Shown piece after piece: positions 46,924 through 58,251 of a stretch of 64,000 bases of DNA. Both the position numbers and the translations under genes were made by a program. The stretch lies in NCBI GenBank assembly GCA_030762175.1, contig CM060843.1, forward strand, positions 119,838,869 to 119,902,868, read 5' to 3'. Positions within the stretch are counted from its first letter, which is position 1, and every line of letters begins with the position of its first letter. This stretch comes from Metallyticus violacea (lineage: Eukaryota; Arthropoda; Insecta; Mantodea; Metallyticidae). The notes beneath the pieces were generated by a model. The model made no database searches. It saw only the letters and a list, made by a program, of their open reading frames with translations, and was not told where the DNA came from.

Positions 46924-47295
46924 ATTGATAAATCAGTGATAGCAGCACACTTTTTGGAATAAAAATCATGAAATTAAACCAGAGACAAAACTACTGAAAC
47001 AACTTCACAATGCAATAGAACTTTCCACTTGGGAAAAAATTTTCATTACAAAATAACAACGAAAACTTAATGAATTTCAATTTCCCTTCAATGAACGAAC
47101 TCAGTAAGTTACTAATAGAACCAACGCTACCGCCACAAGAACATCAAGAGACCCAACCGCCACTTCTAACAACAGTTTGTCTACAGGCTGAAGATGGGAG
47201 GGTTTACTCCCGAAACATATGTCCAGTTTTTATGTAAGTGAATGGAGTTGGTGTGAACAAATTTTATTACATTGGTTATATATAGGTTCTTATAA

Positions 47296-47427
47296 GTTTT
47301 TTGAATGAGTGAGTTGAATTTGTAACACTAATAGGTTAAAAAAGGAAAACTAAGTTTCTGGAGCTAATCGCTCCCAACTTCAGTTCCAGATCGACTGCCG
47401 GCCTTGTTCTTCATGGTGGTTTGGTTT
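47296..47427 (-). mobile_element. PLE tip fragment (family F) at the same target
   Basis: The minus strand has a ribozyme-like text: CTGAAGT near 47390, arms GGAGC and GCTCC, GAAAC. A third copy of the target sequence (GGTTCTTATAA, 47428-47438) ends it, so it appears to be a second insertion next to the family B copy. Confidence 0.6.
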
Positions 47428-47439
47428 GGTTCTTATAAT

Positions 47440-48060
47440 ATTAAAGTTAATTTTCCCTTTCCTAATACATTCCTTCTTTGCTCTATCCACCTTCCATTAT
47501 TATTTAGCCTAACTCCTAAGTAGTCTCCAATCTCTTTACTACTGCAATTTCATTACCCTCCAGCTACCATTTCTCATCTCTTTTGAGTTTATTGCCTTTC
47601 TTGCATATCATAATTTTCCAATTATATTTATTTATTTTTAACCCCCATTCTTTAGAATATCTCAATATTGCTTCTATTGCTTTATTTAACCCTCTGCTTG
47701 TTATTGCTACTGCTACTAAATCATCTGCAAACAATAATCTGTATATCTTTATTATTAATTATAGGGGAATGTGTACTCTCCTTTCCTATTTATTTTAATA
47801 TATCATCCATAAAAATATTGAACAATATTGGGCTTCCTTGTCTTAGCCCCATATTATTAGGTAACTGCTCCATTATTTTATTTTCTGCATATCTAACACA
47901 ACACATATTTTCTCTGTATGACCTCTGTATTAACTCTATAAATGTCCTACTTACCCCCTTTACCCTTAGCTAAGTCCAGAGTGCCCCCCAGTTCATTGTA
48001 TCATATGTCTTTTCTAGATCTACAACAAATATCTATATCCTTCTTCTTTTATTAACTGTT
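47440..48060 (-). mobile_element. LINE reverse transcriptase remnant
   Basis: The minus strand gives MGLRQGSPILFNIFMDDILK, then LLFADDLVAVAITSRGLNKA with the catalytic ADD, then LRYSKEWGLKIN and KIMICKKGNKLK. This spacing differs from the CR1-type LINEs in the window and is nearer the I/RTE-like groups. Frameshifts are present. Confidence 0.8.
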
Positions 48061-48534
48061 GATGAGCTAAAGACATATTTTCATTAAGAATGGGCTTCAG
48101 TTGAATTTAAGTGTAAACATTTAGAAAAATCAAATATTTTCTGTTGTTAAAATATGCCCTAAATTATATAAACGTTCTATTCCTTATTAAATAGCAAAAA
48201 TGTATGTGTAAAAATGCTATTTTTAAATTTCTAGTAGTGAGTGCTAAATTGAAATTATGTTTCAACATATATTAAGTAAAACCATGCTTTTTTCATTAAA
48301 TTCACTAATGTGAAAAATGTATTTTTTCTCCAGCAGTGTAATATCTGGGTGAATGGTAGGAATGACCTGCAGGTTTTAATCATACAAATTGAATAAATAA
48401 ACTATCATAAAATAGAACATTGTCTTGTTTTTGGATTTTATATACATACCATTTATATGAATTATTTTCCTTCTGTTTGAACTAAAATCACTAGATAATG
48501 ACATTCTTAATATACTGCAAAAAGAATGTGTTAC
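48061..48534. other. Intron sequence, nothing recognised
   Basis: AT-rich; no element seen. Confidence 0.45.
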
Positions 48535-48683
48535 CTGAACAATGAAGCCATCTTTTTTTCATCTAAAATCTGCTTTAGAATTTTATTCATGAGATTTGGA
48601 ACATCTGAGGCTGAAATATTACATCCAGGCACTAAAACTGCCTGCAGCAACTTCAGTGATTTCCACACTTCTTCCTCATTTAA
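48535..48683 (-). CDS. Exon of an unrecognised, probably helical protein
   Basis: On the minus strand the exon is bounded by TTGACAG (acceptor) and CAG/GTAACA (donor). It is open in one frame: LNEEEVWKSLKLLQAVLVPG, NISASDVPNLMNKILKQIL, DEKKMASLFR. The amphipathic pattern suggests alpha helices, perhaps HEAT/ARM-like. It ends with AG, which the exon at 43772 completes to arginine. I do not recognise the protein. Upstream exons were not found in the window with confidence. Confidence 0.6.
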
Positions 48684-48849
48684 CTGTCAACAAACTTTAA
48701 TTTATAGAACTTTCCATCAATAAATAGATAAGCTAAAGTATAACAATACAAAAATATGCAGTTAAAAACAGTAGTAAAAACTATTAGTTAAGAAAAAATA
48801 ACAGAATAATATAATGCATATATAACAGAACTTAAAAAAATGAAAGCAA

Positions 48850-49330
48850 GCTAGTCAGAGAGATAGTTTCTATAAATCTGAATTGAGAGCCAAAGATCTG
48901 TGGTTCAAATCCTGGTCATGACTCAAATTTTTTCAAGTCTGATTCTTGCTTTCCAACTATTATCTTACACATGGCTAATGTGAAAGACTATTTCTAAATG
49001 TAACCCCTATAGAGTTGGTGGTTAAACTAGAAGCCTGGGTCAAAAGTACACATAGAATTTTGAGTTGCCTCTTAAGGAATACATTTTTCACATTAGAGAA
49101 AACCTTAGGGAGATCTCTGGGATTAGTATAGATGAGAAAGGTTTACAGTTCCATGCTTGAAGAAGGACATGACATCTGAATCAGTTAGAGTGTCAATAGA
49201 GGTTGAATATCCATCCTTCAAATTCTATTTGTGACTAGAATTTTTTTAAATCTGATTCTTCTCATCCAACTTATATATTACATGTGGTTAGTGGGTATAA
49301 TGTCTAAATTATACATTGTTTTAAAGTAGT
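48850..49330 (+). mobile_element. Possible decayed tRNA-derived SINE, two copies
   Basis: GTGGTTCAAATCCTGGTCAT at about 48900 resembles a box B. The following TTTTTTCAAGTCTGATTCTT recurs at about 49240 as TTTTTTTAAATCTGATTCTT, with similar sequence after it. No duplications were found. Confidence 0.35.
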
Positions 49331-49614
49331 CCACATGTATGCACACATGCATGCATGCATGCACGTGCTACTTTTTTCAGTTTTCTTTCCCAAGTTGTTC
49401 AAAACTACTCACAAATTGTACAATCTTTAGCACGCAAAATTCTAATTTTGTCTTTTAAGGTTTCTGAACTATCTAATTCATGAAAAATTCCTCTTATATC
49501 ATATTTTCTAAAGCTATATCAAGATAATTCCAAGGGAGTAAGACAATAGTTTCATTAAATAAACCGTATTTGAGAAACTGTAGACTATGAAGTGGTATAT
49601 ATACTACATGCATG

Positions 49615-49775
49615 TATTCAACTTGCTTACACTAAACTTGCTTACTGATGATCCAGGTATCCAGCCACCTTTTTGAATAACAGTAATTGGTCAAGAATGA
49701 GTTCTCCCGAAACATGACTTAGTTTTAGCTAAGTAAGTGGAGTTTAGTGTAAGCAAGATGAATACATATGTGTAA
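49615..49775. mobile_element. PLE (family B) tip inverted repeat
   Basis: TGTATTCAACTTGCTTACAC and its complement flank a decayed tip with GTTCTCCCGAAACATGAC and TAAGTAAGTGGAG. The ribozyme core CTGAAGA is deleted. No duplication defined. Confidence 0.6.
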
Positions 49776-50767
49776 GGTAAAGGTTTGTTAAGAAAAGCTA
49801 GTCTGTCACTCTTGAAATAAAAACAATTAATTTATAATTTAAAATGGGATAGCATGAGAGAGGGTGAAAGATGGAGGAATTATTGTATATAAGATAAAAA
49901 TATTATAAATGAATGCTGGATTTTCTATTGTATCTTGCAAACATTGGTTGTAAATTTCAACTTTTTTTAAGTTATGTTAGTTAACTTTGTGCCACTTATA
50001 GGTGCCATCCAATTGTGCTTATTTTATTGAAATATTAGTCATATACCTATACATAATGGAATAGGTGTTTTCAAATATCTACACAATACCAATCCTGAAA
50101 TTGGTAAACTGGTTATTAAATAACCAATAAACACACAAGTATGCCTCATACTCTCAGCCCATTCCATTCACATGATCCTTTATTATTAAAACTATTTATC
50201 AATTCATTTAATTCACTTTCTAATACTCTGTACAGATAGATTGAATTTAATAGTCCCTTAATGAGGAATCTTGCCTGATCTGGATGTGCATTTTGGAGAT
50301 GATTACTTGTGCTTAGGAAATACTCACTGAATATGTAGCAAACTTCTTATGGATTTGTTACATTTTGACCCTCATGCATTATATATTTATGTTCATGACT
50401 TTGTAAGATCTGATTTTATATTAATTTTGTTTTGCTTATTGAGTTTCTTAATTGTTCTCTATAAATGTATGACTTGTTAAGTTGCATGCTATTATTTTTT
50501 TTTTATATTGATTATACAACTTTTATATCCATTCAATTTAGTTATTTATTGTATGTAATTCAAACATATCCTTAATTTTCTTACACAGAAATATGACTTG
50601 GTTTTATTTTACTTTTTTGGCTATGATTGTTTATATTAGTTCTTTTTTTTTATCTATGGTTTAAATAGTAGAGAAGAATATTGAAGAGAAGAGCATTTTT
50701 AATTTTTCATTTGTATTTGTTGCTTTGAATGCCTCTATCCATTTTTCATGTGTTAATTAATTTATAT
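49776..50767. other. Spacer without a recognisable gene
   Basis: AT-rich, no exon or element seen. Confidence 0.45.
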
Positions 50768-50783
50768 ATGTATGTATGTTTGT

Positions 50784-50842
<59 letters not shown>

Positions 50843-50845
50843 TAC
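50768..50845. repeat. (TTTA)n tract, poly-(TAAA) tail of the LINE
   Basis: About 17 TTTA units lie at the 3' end of the minus-strand LINE. Confidence 0.9.
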
Positions 50846-51501
50846 TGGCAGAGTTAAGGTCTTAGAGCATTATTCTTCCAATCAACCAGTCTTACATGGA
50901 TGTGCGTACATATTAAATTACAACATTAGTTAAAAACTAAAAGAGAAATGGATAATAGTATCTATAAACACAATACATGAGTTGCATTCATTGTCAATAC
51001 AGATCATATTTAGAAGTTACATAACAATTAAGTGAAATAGATGGAAATATGTGGCCACTGAAATGAGCATAATATAATATTTTGTTTTAAAACTAAATCT
51101 TTATAAACATTTGTTAATTAAGTATTTTTCTTTAATTCTGATTTTTAAACATATGTGCATACATAAATTATAGATTTAAATCAAAAGCAAAACAAAATTA
51201 AAATAAATATAATTATAATTATTGGAAAGTATTTACAAATTCTTCAATTGAATAAAAACAGTGTCATAATAATAATTTTTTCACTTTGCATTTAAATATA
51301 GCTTCTGGGGTGGTATGTTTAACATTATCAGGTAGCTTGTATAATTTAATTCCAGAATTTCTTATGCTTTTGATGAATAATGTGCAATTATACTCAGTTT
51401 ATAGCAATTTCTTGTGTAATAGCTGTGCTTTTCACTCTTAATCTGAAAGTATACCAGGTGTTTTCTAACAAGTGTCACAACTTCTAAGGAATTGGTAATA
51501 T

Positions 51502-51743
51502 ATAACGTATTTGTTAAAATATTGAAGCTATTTACAGTGAAGGTCTTGTATATTGATTGATACACTGTGGGTAATTTTTATACACTTCACTTACATGTAT
51601 CAATCAATATACAAGACCTTCACTGTAAATAGCTTCAATATTTTAACAAATACATTATATATTAGACAAACAAGTCTTTAGAAGCAAGTTGACCATCATA
51701 CATGTAAGTGAAGTGTATAAAAATTACCCACAGTGTATCAATC
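51502..51743. mobile_element. Nested palindromic PLE-tip element inside the LINE
   Basis: The order is arm A (51506-51563), arm B (51564-51597), A' (51598-51655), a linker of about 46 bp, then B' (about 51702-51735). B' reads CATGTAAGTGAAGTGTATAA, the PLE end motif. A perfect 12-bp duplication AATTGGTAATAT lies at 51490-51501 and 51744-51755. Removing the insert restores the LINE reading (IEHITNSLEVVTLVRKHL). Confidence 0.85.
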
Positions 51744-52251
51744 AATTGGTAATATGTTCAATTTTCAGAGTAAATTGTTACAGGAATCCCTTTGTTTCTT
51801 CCCTATTATTATTCTAGCTGCTTGTTTTTGAAATTTTAAAATTATATTTTCTTTATTACAGCTACCCCAAAATATTGCACTAAATTTTAATTCGCCGTTT
51901 ACATGCACAAAGTATAGACTCCCCACAGTATTCAAGTTTGCAATACTTTTTACAGGTCTAAATATAAAATAAAGCTGATTTAACTTAGATGCCAGCTTTT
52001 CAACATGTGCACTACATATCAGATGTTCATCAATCCATACACCCAGGAATTAAGTAGTGGATTCATAGTGCACCAATTCAGTTTCTAATTTTATTTACAG
52101 CTTATGAGGATTGGTACTTTGAACATGACTGAATTAGATGACTACACATTTATTTTTATTTATTATTAACTTATTTTACACAAACCTTCCTGCATTCTTT
52201 GTTCTAAAATTTATATGTTTGTTTCAACATCTTTTTCATTGCCCTTTATAT

Positions 52252-52635
52252 CTATGGGCATGTCATCAGCATACAATACAATCTTATCTTATTTAGATAT
52301 AGATAGTTTTTGCTGTATAGTAAAAATAAAAAAGGCCCTAAAACTGAACCTTGGGGGATTCCACAAGTTCTATATTTTGTATCAGATCTATATGCTTCAG
52401 ATGTATGATTATGGCAATTTGTTTGTATTGCTTCAAGTTGTTCATATTGATTTAGATATGATCTAAACCAGCAGTTTGCTAAATCTCTTATACCACAGCA
52501 TTCCAATTTTTTCAGCATTATCTCATAATTATCTAGATCGAAGGCTTTAAAAAGATCTAGAAATATTCCAACATTGTTCTTTTTAATCAAATGAGCTGTA
52601 AATGCCTTTATCAGCTTGATTAATCTATTTTCCAT
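52252..52635 (-). pseudogene. LINE RT palm fragment
   Basis: 127 open codons with NNVGIFLDLFKAFDLDNYEI (first catalytic Asp region), LANCWFRSYLNQY and GIPQGSVLGPFLFLLY. The YADD motif follows in another frame, so a frameshift separates the two halves of the active site. Confidence 0.82.
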
Positions 52636-53319
52636 GTATCCCTGTCAGATGTGAAATATTGGATAATATCATCAGTTTAGAAGTTTATTTTATAAATTAT
52701 TTGAGGTTCTATGATCTGAAATGTGAAATTCAGTAGTAGTGGTAGTGGTAGTGGTAAGTAGTAGTAAAATAACTTATTTTGGTACGATTTGTTTTAATAT
52801 AATCTAATGTGGTGCTTGAGTGCCTTTCTTCAGTCTTGTGGGATCTAAGAGCAATGTAACTTCCTTAAGCAAATAGCTATTTAGTAGGTCAGTAGATTCA
52901 AAATTATCTACCTCTATGTAAGTAACCTACTAGAATTATTATCTCATTATTTGCAGTGATTTCTCTAAAAAAGTTTTCAAATGAATGAGGAAAATTACAT
53001 AATTTTGAACAGAGAGACCTGCATATGCCTACTAGAATTATATTGCCTATATCAGTGAATAGCTTCAGCCCAGTTATCTTGCTGTACCTTGAGTTTTCCC
53101 ACTTACTTTATTAGTAAAATTTTCCATTAGTTGTTGTTGCTCTTGAGTGATAGTAGAAAAGCCAGGTTTCTTGAATAACCATCTGTAGTTGAGTTTTTCA
53201 TGTTGCTTTTCTGTTCTCAGTTCAAGTAACTTCATGTATCTTCTTACCTGTACATTTATTTCAAGAAATGAATAAACCATAGGCTTTAGTTCAAAACTGA
53301 ATGTGTAGAAATGTTGACA

Positions 53320-54080
53320 AAAACTTCACTTAAAGTTATTCAATTTAGGACATGTATCAGCAATCTTCATTCCCATCTTCAGTCATGGACTGGCTGCTTG
53401 GTAAGGGTATAAACATAAACAATTACCACCAGCAAAGAAATCAAGCATATATTCAATAGAACGCTAAGATTATAATTTAAAACATACAAGGAAAACTAAG
53501 AGAAATTTGGAAATCATATATAAATAGCCATTTTAGAAACATCCAACTAAAACAACTGTAAAAATTTATATTAACAGCACATTTTAGGGAACACCACAAA
53601 AATATTTCAATTTATTTATTTCAGTTCAGTACGGTGTGATATATGACTGAACCAAGTCAGTATGAGGCTACAGCTATGGTTATAGACCCTAATAGAAGCT
53701 TATCAGTAAAAATATACAATAATTAGATATGCATTACATTATAGTTCAGAATAAAAATGCAAATACAGCAAGAATTCATTTTGTTAAAATAAATGCATAT
53801 TCTGGTAGAACTATTCACTTGAGAAAGAATTTAGCTTAAAAAAAATAGAGATAAGTTAATGGTTTTTCACTTCCACCTTTGAATGAATTCAATAAATTAC
53901 CAATCCAGTCAATAGATGCCAAAAAGAAGCAATTCAGTATCAGCTACAAGCAACACTGGATAGCCCCAACTTACCAAGCAGTCAGCCAACAACTGAGGAC
54001 AGGAGCAAAGGTTTCCAAAAATGTCCTAAATTTAAAGAATTGTAAATGAAGCTTGTGTCAACATTCATATGTATATATAT
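53320..54080. mobile_element. Penelope-like element (family E), decayed, inverted pair
   Basis: A minus-strand tip (53320-53400; CTGAAGA near 53390, then ACATGTCC) faces a plus part starting at about 53480 with GKTKRNLEI. The plus part ends with LPPLNEFNKLPIQSIDAKKK and a tip with CTGAGGA at 53993-53999, then AAAAATGTCC. A short piece at about 53615-53790 that breaks the endonuclease looks like a truncated LINE 3' end. Confidence 0.65.
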
Positions 54081-55773
54081 AATTTTTAATGATATCAATG
54101 CTTCCCTGTCAATAGCTTCTAAATATATATTTATGCTTCCCTGTCAATAGCTTTTAAATGTATATTTAAATATTAAACATAGCCTTTAACCATCTGCCTA
54201 AATTATTATACTGCCAGATTGTTTCTGCTTTCTTCAAGAAAATGATTTTCTGTATTTAGTAGAAAAAACTATTACTAAAATTAATCCCTTAAATAAATTT
54301 GATGTATTTTACTCTTTAAATATAGTTGTGAATTTTTATTAGTTTTTCACTGGTAATGCATACAGTATATATATTTATTCTTCAGACTGGCCATGTCAAA
54401 AGTTCTGAATATTCAGAAAATGTATAAAAATAATTTTAAAACAATTTTTATGCAAAGACAGCTGTCTTTGCTTAATTATGCTTTCTTAATTTTTAAACAA
54501 TGAATTTATATTTCTTTAATAAGTAATTTGCTGGATTAGTGAAATACTTAGCTTGAACAATTCATTGCTTTACCTCATCAAAAAGTTCATTGTGAATAGC
54601 TCTTCTATTCCAACTTACATCTGACATTATTAAATAAGTTACTGTATATCTATTTAATACTCTATAAAAAGACCTTTCTGATTTATGAATTCTTCCTTTG
54701 ATGAACAGTGCTCAGCCAACAACAATCAGAAATAAGAACTGTCCAGTGCTATATGTAAGCCATTCAATCAATAAAAGGCAATATGCTAGCAAATTTAGAT
54801 AAGATTAATATTGGCATTGTTTAGATAATTCTGGCAGATATAATGGAAAAGTGGTATTGGTGAATGTTGATTTTGTTTAACACCTAGCTCTCTTTTAATT
54901 AATGACATTTCCAAGTCAAGAAAAAATCTTAAATGACTGAATTTTTATAGTAGCCAAACAGTAAATCCATATACATGTGTAGTGCCACATGCAAACAATA
55001 TGTAATCATAGAATGTCTTATTATACTAATTGTATAGTAATTAGTTTTCAATAATGTTTATGTACATCTGGTGTTTCTCATAAATATTAGAAGATCTAAT
55101 ATTACTTCAGATAAGTAAAATAAATATGTAGTACTATCAGAATGTATGTACAAAATAAAGAAGAAAGGTAAGCAGTCCCAGCATTTTTAGTAATTGCCTT
55201 GTATCAAAATGTCATGGGTGAATAACTTTCCAGACAACATTTATAGTACAGTTTTAATCAGGCTTTCCCAATAAAAGTTCTATCTGTGCAAATGAAGTCA
55301 CAAGATATTGATTTTCATTTATGATTGACTGAAGCATTATTTTGATAATGAAATACTTGTATGTCCTTCATGCTCCAAATTCCATGCATGTTAAAATACA
55401 GGTACCTGCTATGTAACAGATAACACCTGATTTGCTATGTTGATACTGCAAGGAGAGCAAACAGTACATTTTTGTCTTAATTAGATATGGCACTTTATGA
55501 GCTTAACTTAGAACACTTTGTTAACCTTGCAAATATTTAATAGGAAAAGTTCTGCAACTTAGAGGAGAGGAGAGAAGAGGAGAGGAGAGTTTTAAATGTT
55601 CAGAGGTTTAAGATTTTGCAGGATTATTTCACTATTATTGATCACTGGATAAATCAAACTCTTACCCTTATTTTTCACACAGGATTTAACTGTGCCAAAA
55701 TCAGGGTGTGCAGGAACCCATTTTGGTAAAGATGGTCTCTTTACTGCCAAAACAAATAACACCATCAAATAAA
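54081..55773. other. Spacer without a recognisable gene
   Basis: A 34-bp unit (ATGCTTCCCTGTCAATAGCT …) is repeated twice at about 54099-54168, and GAGGA repeats lie at 55563-55590. The minus-strand stretch at 55780-55592 (WVPAHPDFGTVKSC) is open but unrecognised. Confidence 0.4.
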
Positions 55774-55782
55774 AATTCATCT

Positions 55783-55916
55783 TTATTATAATTTATTAAA
55801 AATGTGTTCACACTAACTCTACTTACTTACACAACATTTATATGAACATATTTAATAAATTCTAACAGAATATATTGTCACTCCATTTTCTATAGCTTCC
55901 TAAGTACAATTTAAAT
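55783..55916. mobile_element. PLE-B-tip mini-element
   Basis: It joins a reversed family B tip (CTCTACTTACTTACAC) to a forward tail (AGAATATATTGTCACTCC, AGCTTCCTAAGTACAATTTA) that matches 14678-14725. A short duplication AATTCATCT lies at 55774-55782 and 55917-55925. Confidence 0.6.
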
Positions 55917-55979
55917 AATTCATCTCTCTGTTTATATTAAAAAATACAACTTTGTTGTCAATGATTGAGCAGGAATTAT

Positions 55980-56640
55980 CAATGATATCAACTCATACAT
56001 GTTACCTCTGCAGCTTCGTGAAGATATTTAGCTATAGTTTTCCAAGAGATTTTGCCTAAACTGCTGGAAGTAGTGCCTTTGCAAATTTATTGTGAAACAT
56101 TCTAGCATGAATATTTCACTAATATCATCCAGAATATTTAGATGGAATCTTTTGCAGCAGATGGATTCATATGGAGGTCGAATACCCTGGCCCACTCTCT
56201 TTCATGACTTAACTCTTTTAGATGTCTAATCCCTGGGGGTACATGCAAAGTCTGGTGAGGACAAAAAATCTTGTGGTAAGAATTTCAATGGTAACTAAAC
56301 CTGTTCAAGAAATGCCAAAAATTTTTTGAGGAGTTCAGTATAACATGGTTAAATGACATAGAGAATGCAAAGAAGTCAAAGGTTGCTAATTTTGAGAAAA
56401 TTTTATCGATAGCATCCCCTATAGCTTGTACATTCTATAGGGACATTAACAAATACTTTCTGTACAAAAGATATTAGCTTATCTATATATGCAAAATTTG
56501 CACAAATTATTTCTGCAACCTGATGTAACCCATGGGCAAGAGAAGTAAAATGTATTATATTTGGAAATAGAACTTTAAGAACATTGCCAGTTTTGATCAT
56601 GTAGCTGGCAGCATCAGTCAAAAGGGTAATATATGTTCAT
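55980..56640 (-). pseudogene. hAT-type transposase remnant (DUF659/CGGBP1-like)
   Basis: At 56621-56403 the minus strand reads TDAASYMIKTGNVLKVLFPN, IIHFTSLAHGLHQVAEIICA, DKLISFVQKVFVNVP, the characteristic central segment of this hAT group (…D.A.YM..AGK.LK.LYP.M.H.TCLAHG.HR…). Decayed continuation follows to about 56000. The full protein cannot be made. Confidence 0.7.
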
Positions 56641-57173
56641 ACTGAATACCATTTAGCCATAGCAAGTTCATGGAGTTGACAAAAAATTTGGAAACAGAAG
56701 AGCTATTTGTAGGAGAGATCCAACTATAAATTTGCAATAAATCATTGTTCCCTGTCTTGTATTTCATTGACTGACACAAAATTATTTTGGATGGATTTGT
56801 TCTTAAATATTTTTAATTAAATTGTAAGATTGTAATACTACTTGATGTTGAAATACAGGAAAATGTCACAAGCAACTGTTTTCTCACACACTCTGCAATA
56901 TAAAATTGTATCATCTGTACAAATGTGCTTCAAACTTGAATTGATACTTCTGTAACCTTTCTCTGCCACTCAATTTTACTTTTGGCATGATTACACAAAA
57001 GCATCCCAATTTATCAAATGAACTATGGTGAGTGATAAATTAATTTCCTAATGCGATGTCAAAAATGTACAGGGAACGAAGGCAGGCAGTTACAACACCT
57101 CATTTGATAATATGGTGAGTAATGGACTTCTTGAATTGGTATGTATATTGTTGGTTTGTTTTATTGTTTTATC
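56641..57173. other. Spacer without a recognisable gene
   Basis: Nothing assignable; the left part may belong to the hAT element. Confidence 0.4.
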
Positions 57174-57184
57174 TTCCCTCTAAT

Positions 57185-57485
57185 TGTCGGTCCTGGTGGT
57201 GTAATGGTAACCGTACTTGGCTTCTAAACCCATGATCATGGGTTCGATCCTGGCCAGGACAGATTGATTTTTTTCAGGCATAAAAATTCTAAGTATGACT
57301 TCCTTCTAAAGGGAAGTAAAGCCATGGGTCCTGTGTCATACATTTACAGCACGATAAAGAACCTCAATCCTGAAAAAAAGAGGCCTCTGAGTGAAATTTA
57401 TATGCTGTTTTATGCCCTAATTTGAATGGGACACTGATGACCCGAGATGTTAAAGGGCATCCATAAATAAACCAAATCAAAAAAA
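57185..57485 (+). mobile_element. SINE1, full length
   Basis: Head GTCGGTCCTGGTGGTGTAAT, box B GGGTTCGATCC, body and A-rich tail. A perfect 11-bp duplication TTCCCTCTAAT lies at 57174-57184 and 57486-57496. Confidence 0.93.
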
Positions 57486-57496
57486 TTCCCTCTAAT

Positions 57497-58117
57497 CACT
57501 GAGATTCTGCTGGCTGGCTAACCAGCTAACAAGCTGCACACTCGCTCATAGGCAAAGTACTCTGGAGAAAAGCAAAACTAATTGCATGATATTACTGATG
57601 GGGGATACAAGATATATTGGTTGATATCTTCCTTATATTACATGAATAAATTTAATTCCAGTGATAAAAGAAATTATTAATCCTAAATTCAGGCTGTATG
57701 CAGAAAGCAATTTAAGATATCCATGAAATGATTATGTAACGCAACAGAATTGTTTAAAGTTTTGCATTCTTAGCCTCAAAGGTTACTGCAAAAAGGGTAT
57801 TTCAATAAAGAAAAATGATAAAAATAATTGAAATAAAAATTAAGAAAAGTAGTTAGTTCATCAAATTCTCTTTCTAGGAATTTCTGTTGAATTTGAATGA
57901 TATATGAATTCGCAAAATCCAATAAGATGAAAAATATTAAAAAAATAAAAAATAAAATAAAAGGCCTGATAAAGAATTATTAAATGGATTCAGGAAACAA
58001 AACCCTTAAACTTTAGCTCAATGCAATGGCCTAAACAGGAACCATCACCCAAATTTGGTGTTGATAATGGTATCCTGAATGAATCTCTTTCTCTTGATAT
58101 GACATAATCAAAGTAGA
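57497..58117. other. Spacer without a recognisable gene
   Basis: An A-rich stretch at 57930-57962; nothing else to assign. Confidence 0.45.
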
Positions 58118-58225
58118 TTATTGAAGAAGCATTTCTAATATTGTTGAAACATTTTCAGCTCCTGAATCCTGGAGTTTATTTTTAGACTTTCGTTTGTCAC
58201 ATGAAACCTTATAGGATATTTGGTT
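58118..58225 (-). CDS. Weak candidate terminal exon of an unknown gene
   Basis: On the minus strand a strong acceptor (TATTATTTTCTTTACAG) precedes an open frame NQISYKVSCDKRKSKNKLQD, SGAENVSTILEMLLQ, stop. I see no upstream partner exon, so phase cannot be tested. It could be a chance pairing of an acceptor with a 35-codon frame. Confidence 0.25.
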   Translation of the reverse strand, partial: NQISYKVSCDKRKSKNKLQDSGAENVSTILEMLLQ

Positions 58226-58251
58226 CTGTAAAGAAAATAATATACATATGG

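Larger units (their letters stand above)
45916..47283 (+). mobile_element. Penelope-like element (family B), 1.37 kb, clean TSD
   Basis: It is 5'-truncated within the RT. At 45974-46372 it encodes SGLAMGNHLSPFLVDFFM and WYRYVDDIFAIIPKK (RT palm motifs). After a frameshift come TFTIEEERNGYLPFLDVKI and the linker. At 46651-46923 the endonuclease start SDIYEIKCAECDKKYIGKTK appears, in which the glycine of GIY is aspartate. The tip has CTGAAGA at 47188-47194, arms GGGAG and CTCCC, GAAA, ACATATGT, C. A perfect 12-bp duplication AGGTTCTTATAA lies at 45904-45915 and 47284-47295. Confidence 0.92.
50846..53280 (-). mobile_element. CR1/jockey-type LINE, decayed, with internal insertion
   Basis: The minus strand contains an endonuclease piece (GNIILVGICRSLCSKLCNFP, NNEIIILVGYL) near 53060-52920 and RT from 52635 (IFLDLFKAFD, CGIPQGSVLGPFLFLLYSKN, then YADD near 52260). 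The C-terminal part near 51400-51250 reads NSGIKLYKLPDNVKHTTPEA and CFYSIEEFVNTF. The 3' end carries the (TAAA)n tail. A palindromic element is inserted at 51502-51743. A (GGTAGT)-like repeat lies near 52733-52768. Confidence 0.82.

Noticed and set aside
50768..50845. CRISPR-like or satellite array
   Set aside because: Simple (TTTA)n with no spacers; it is the LINE tail.
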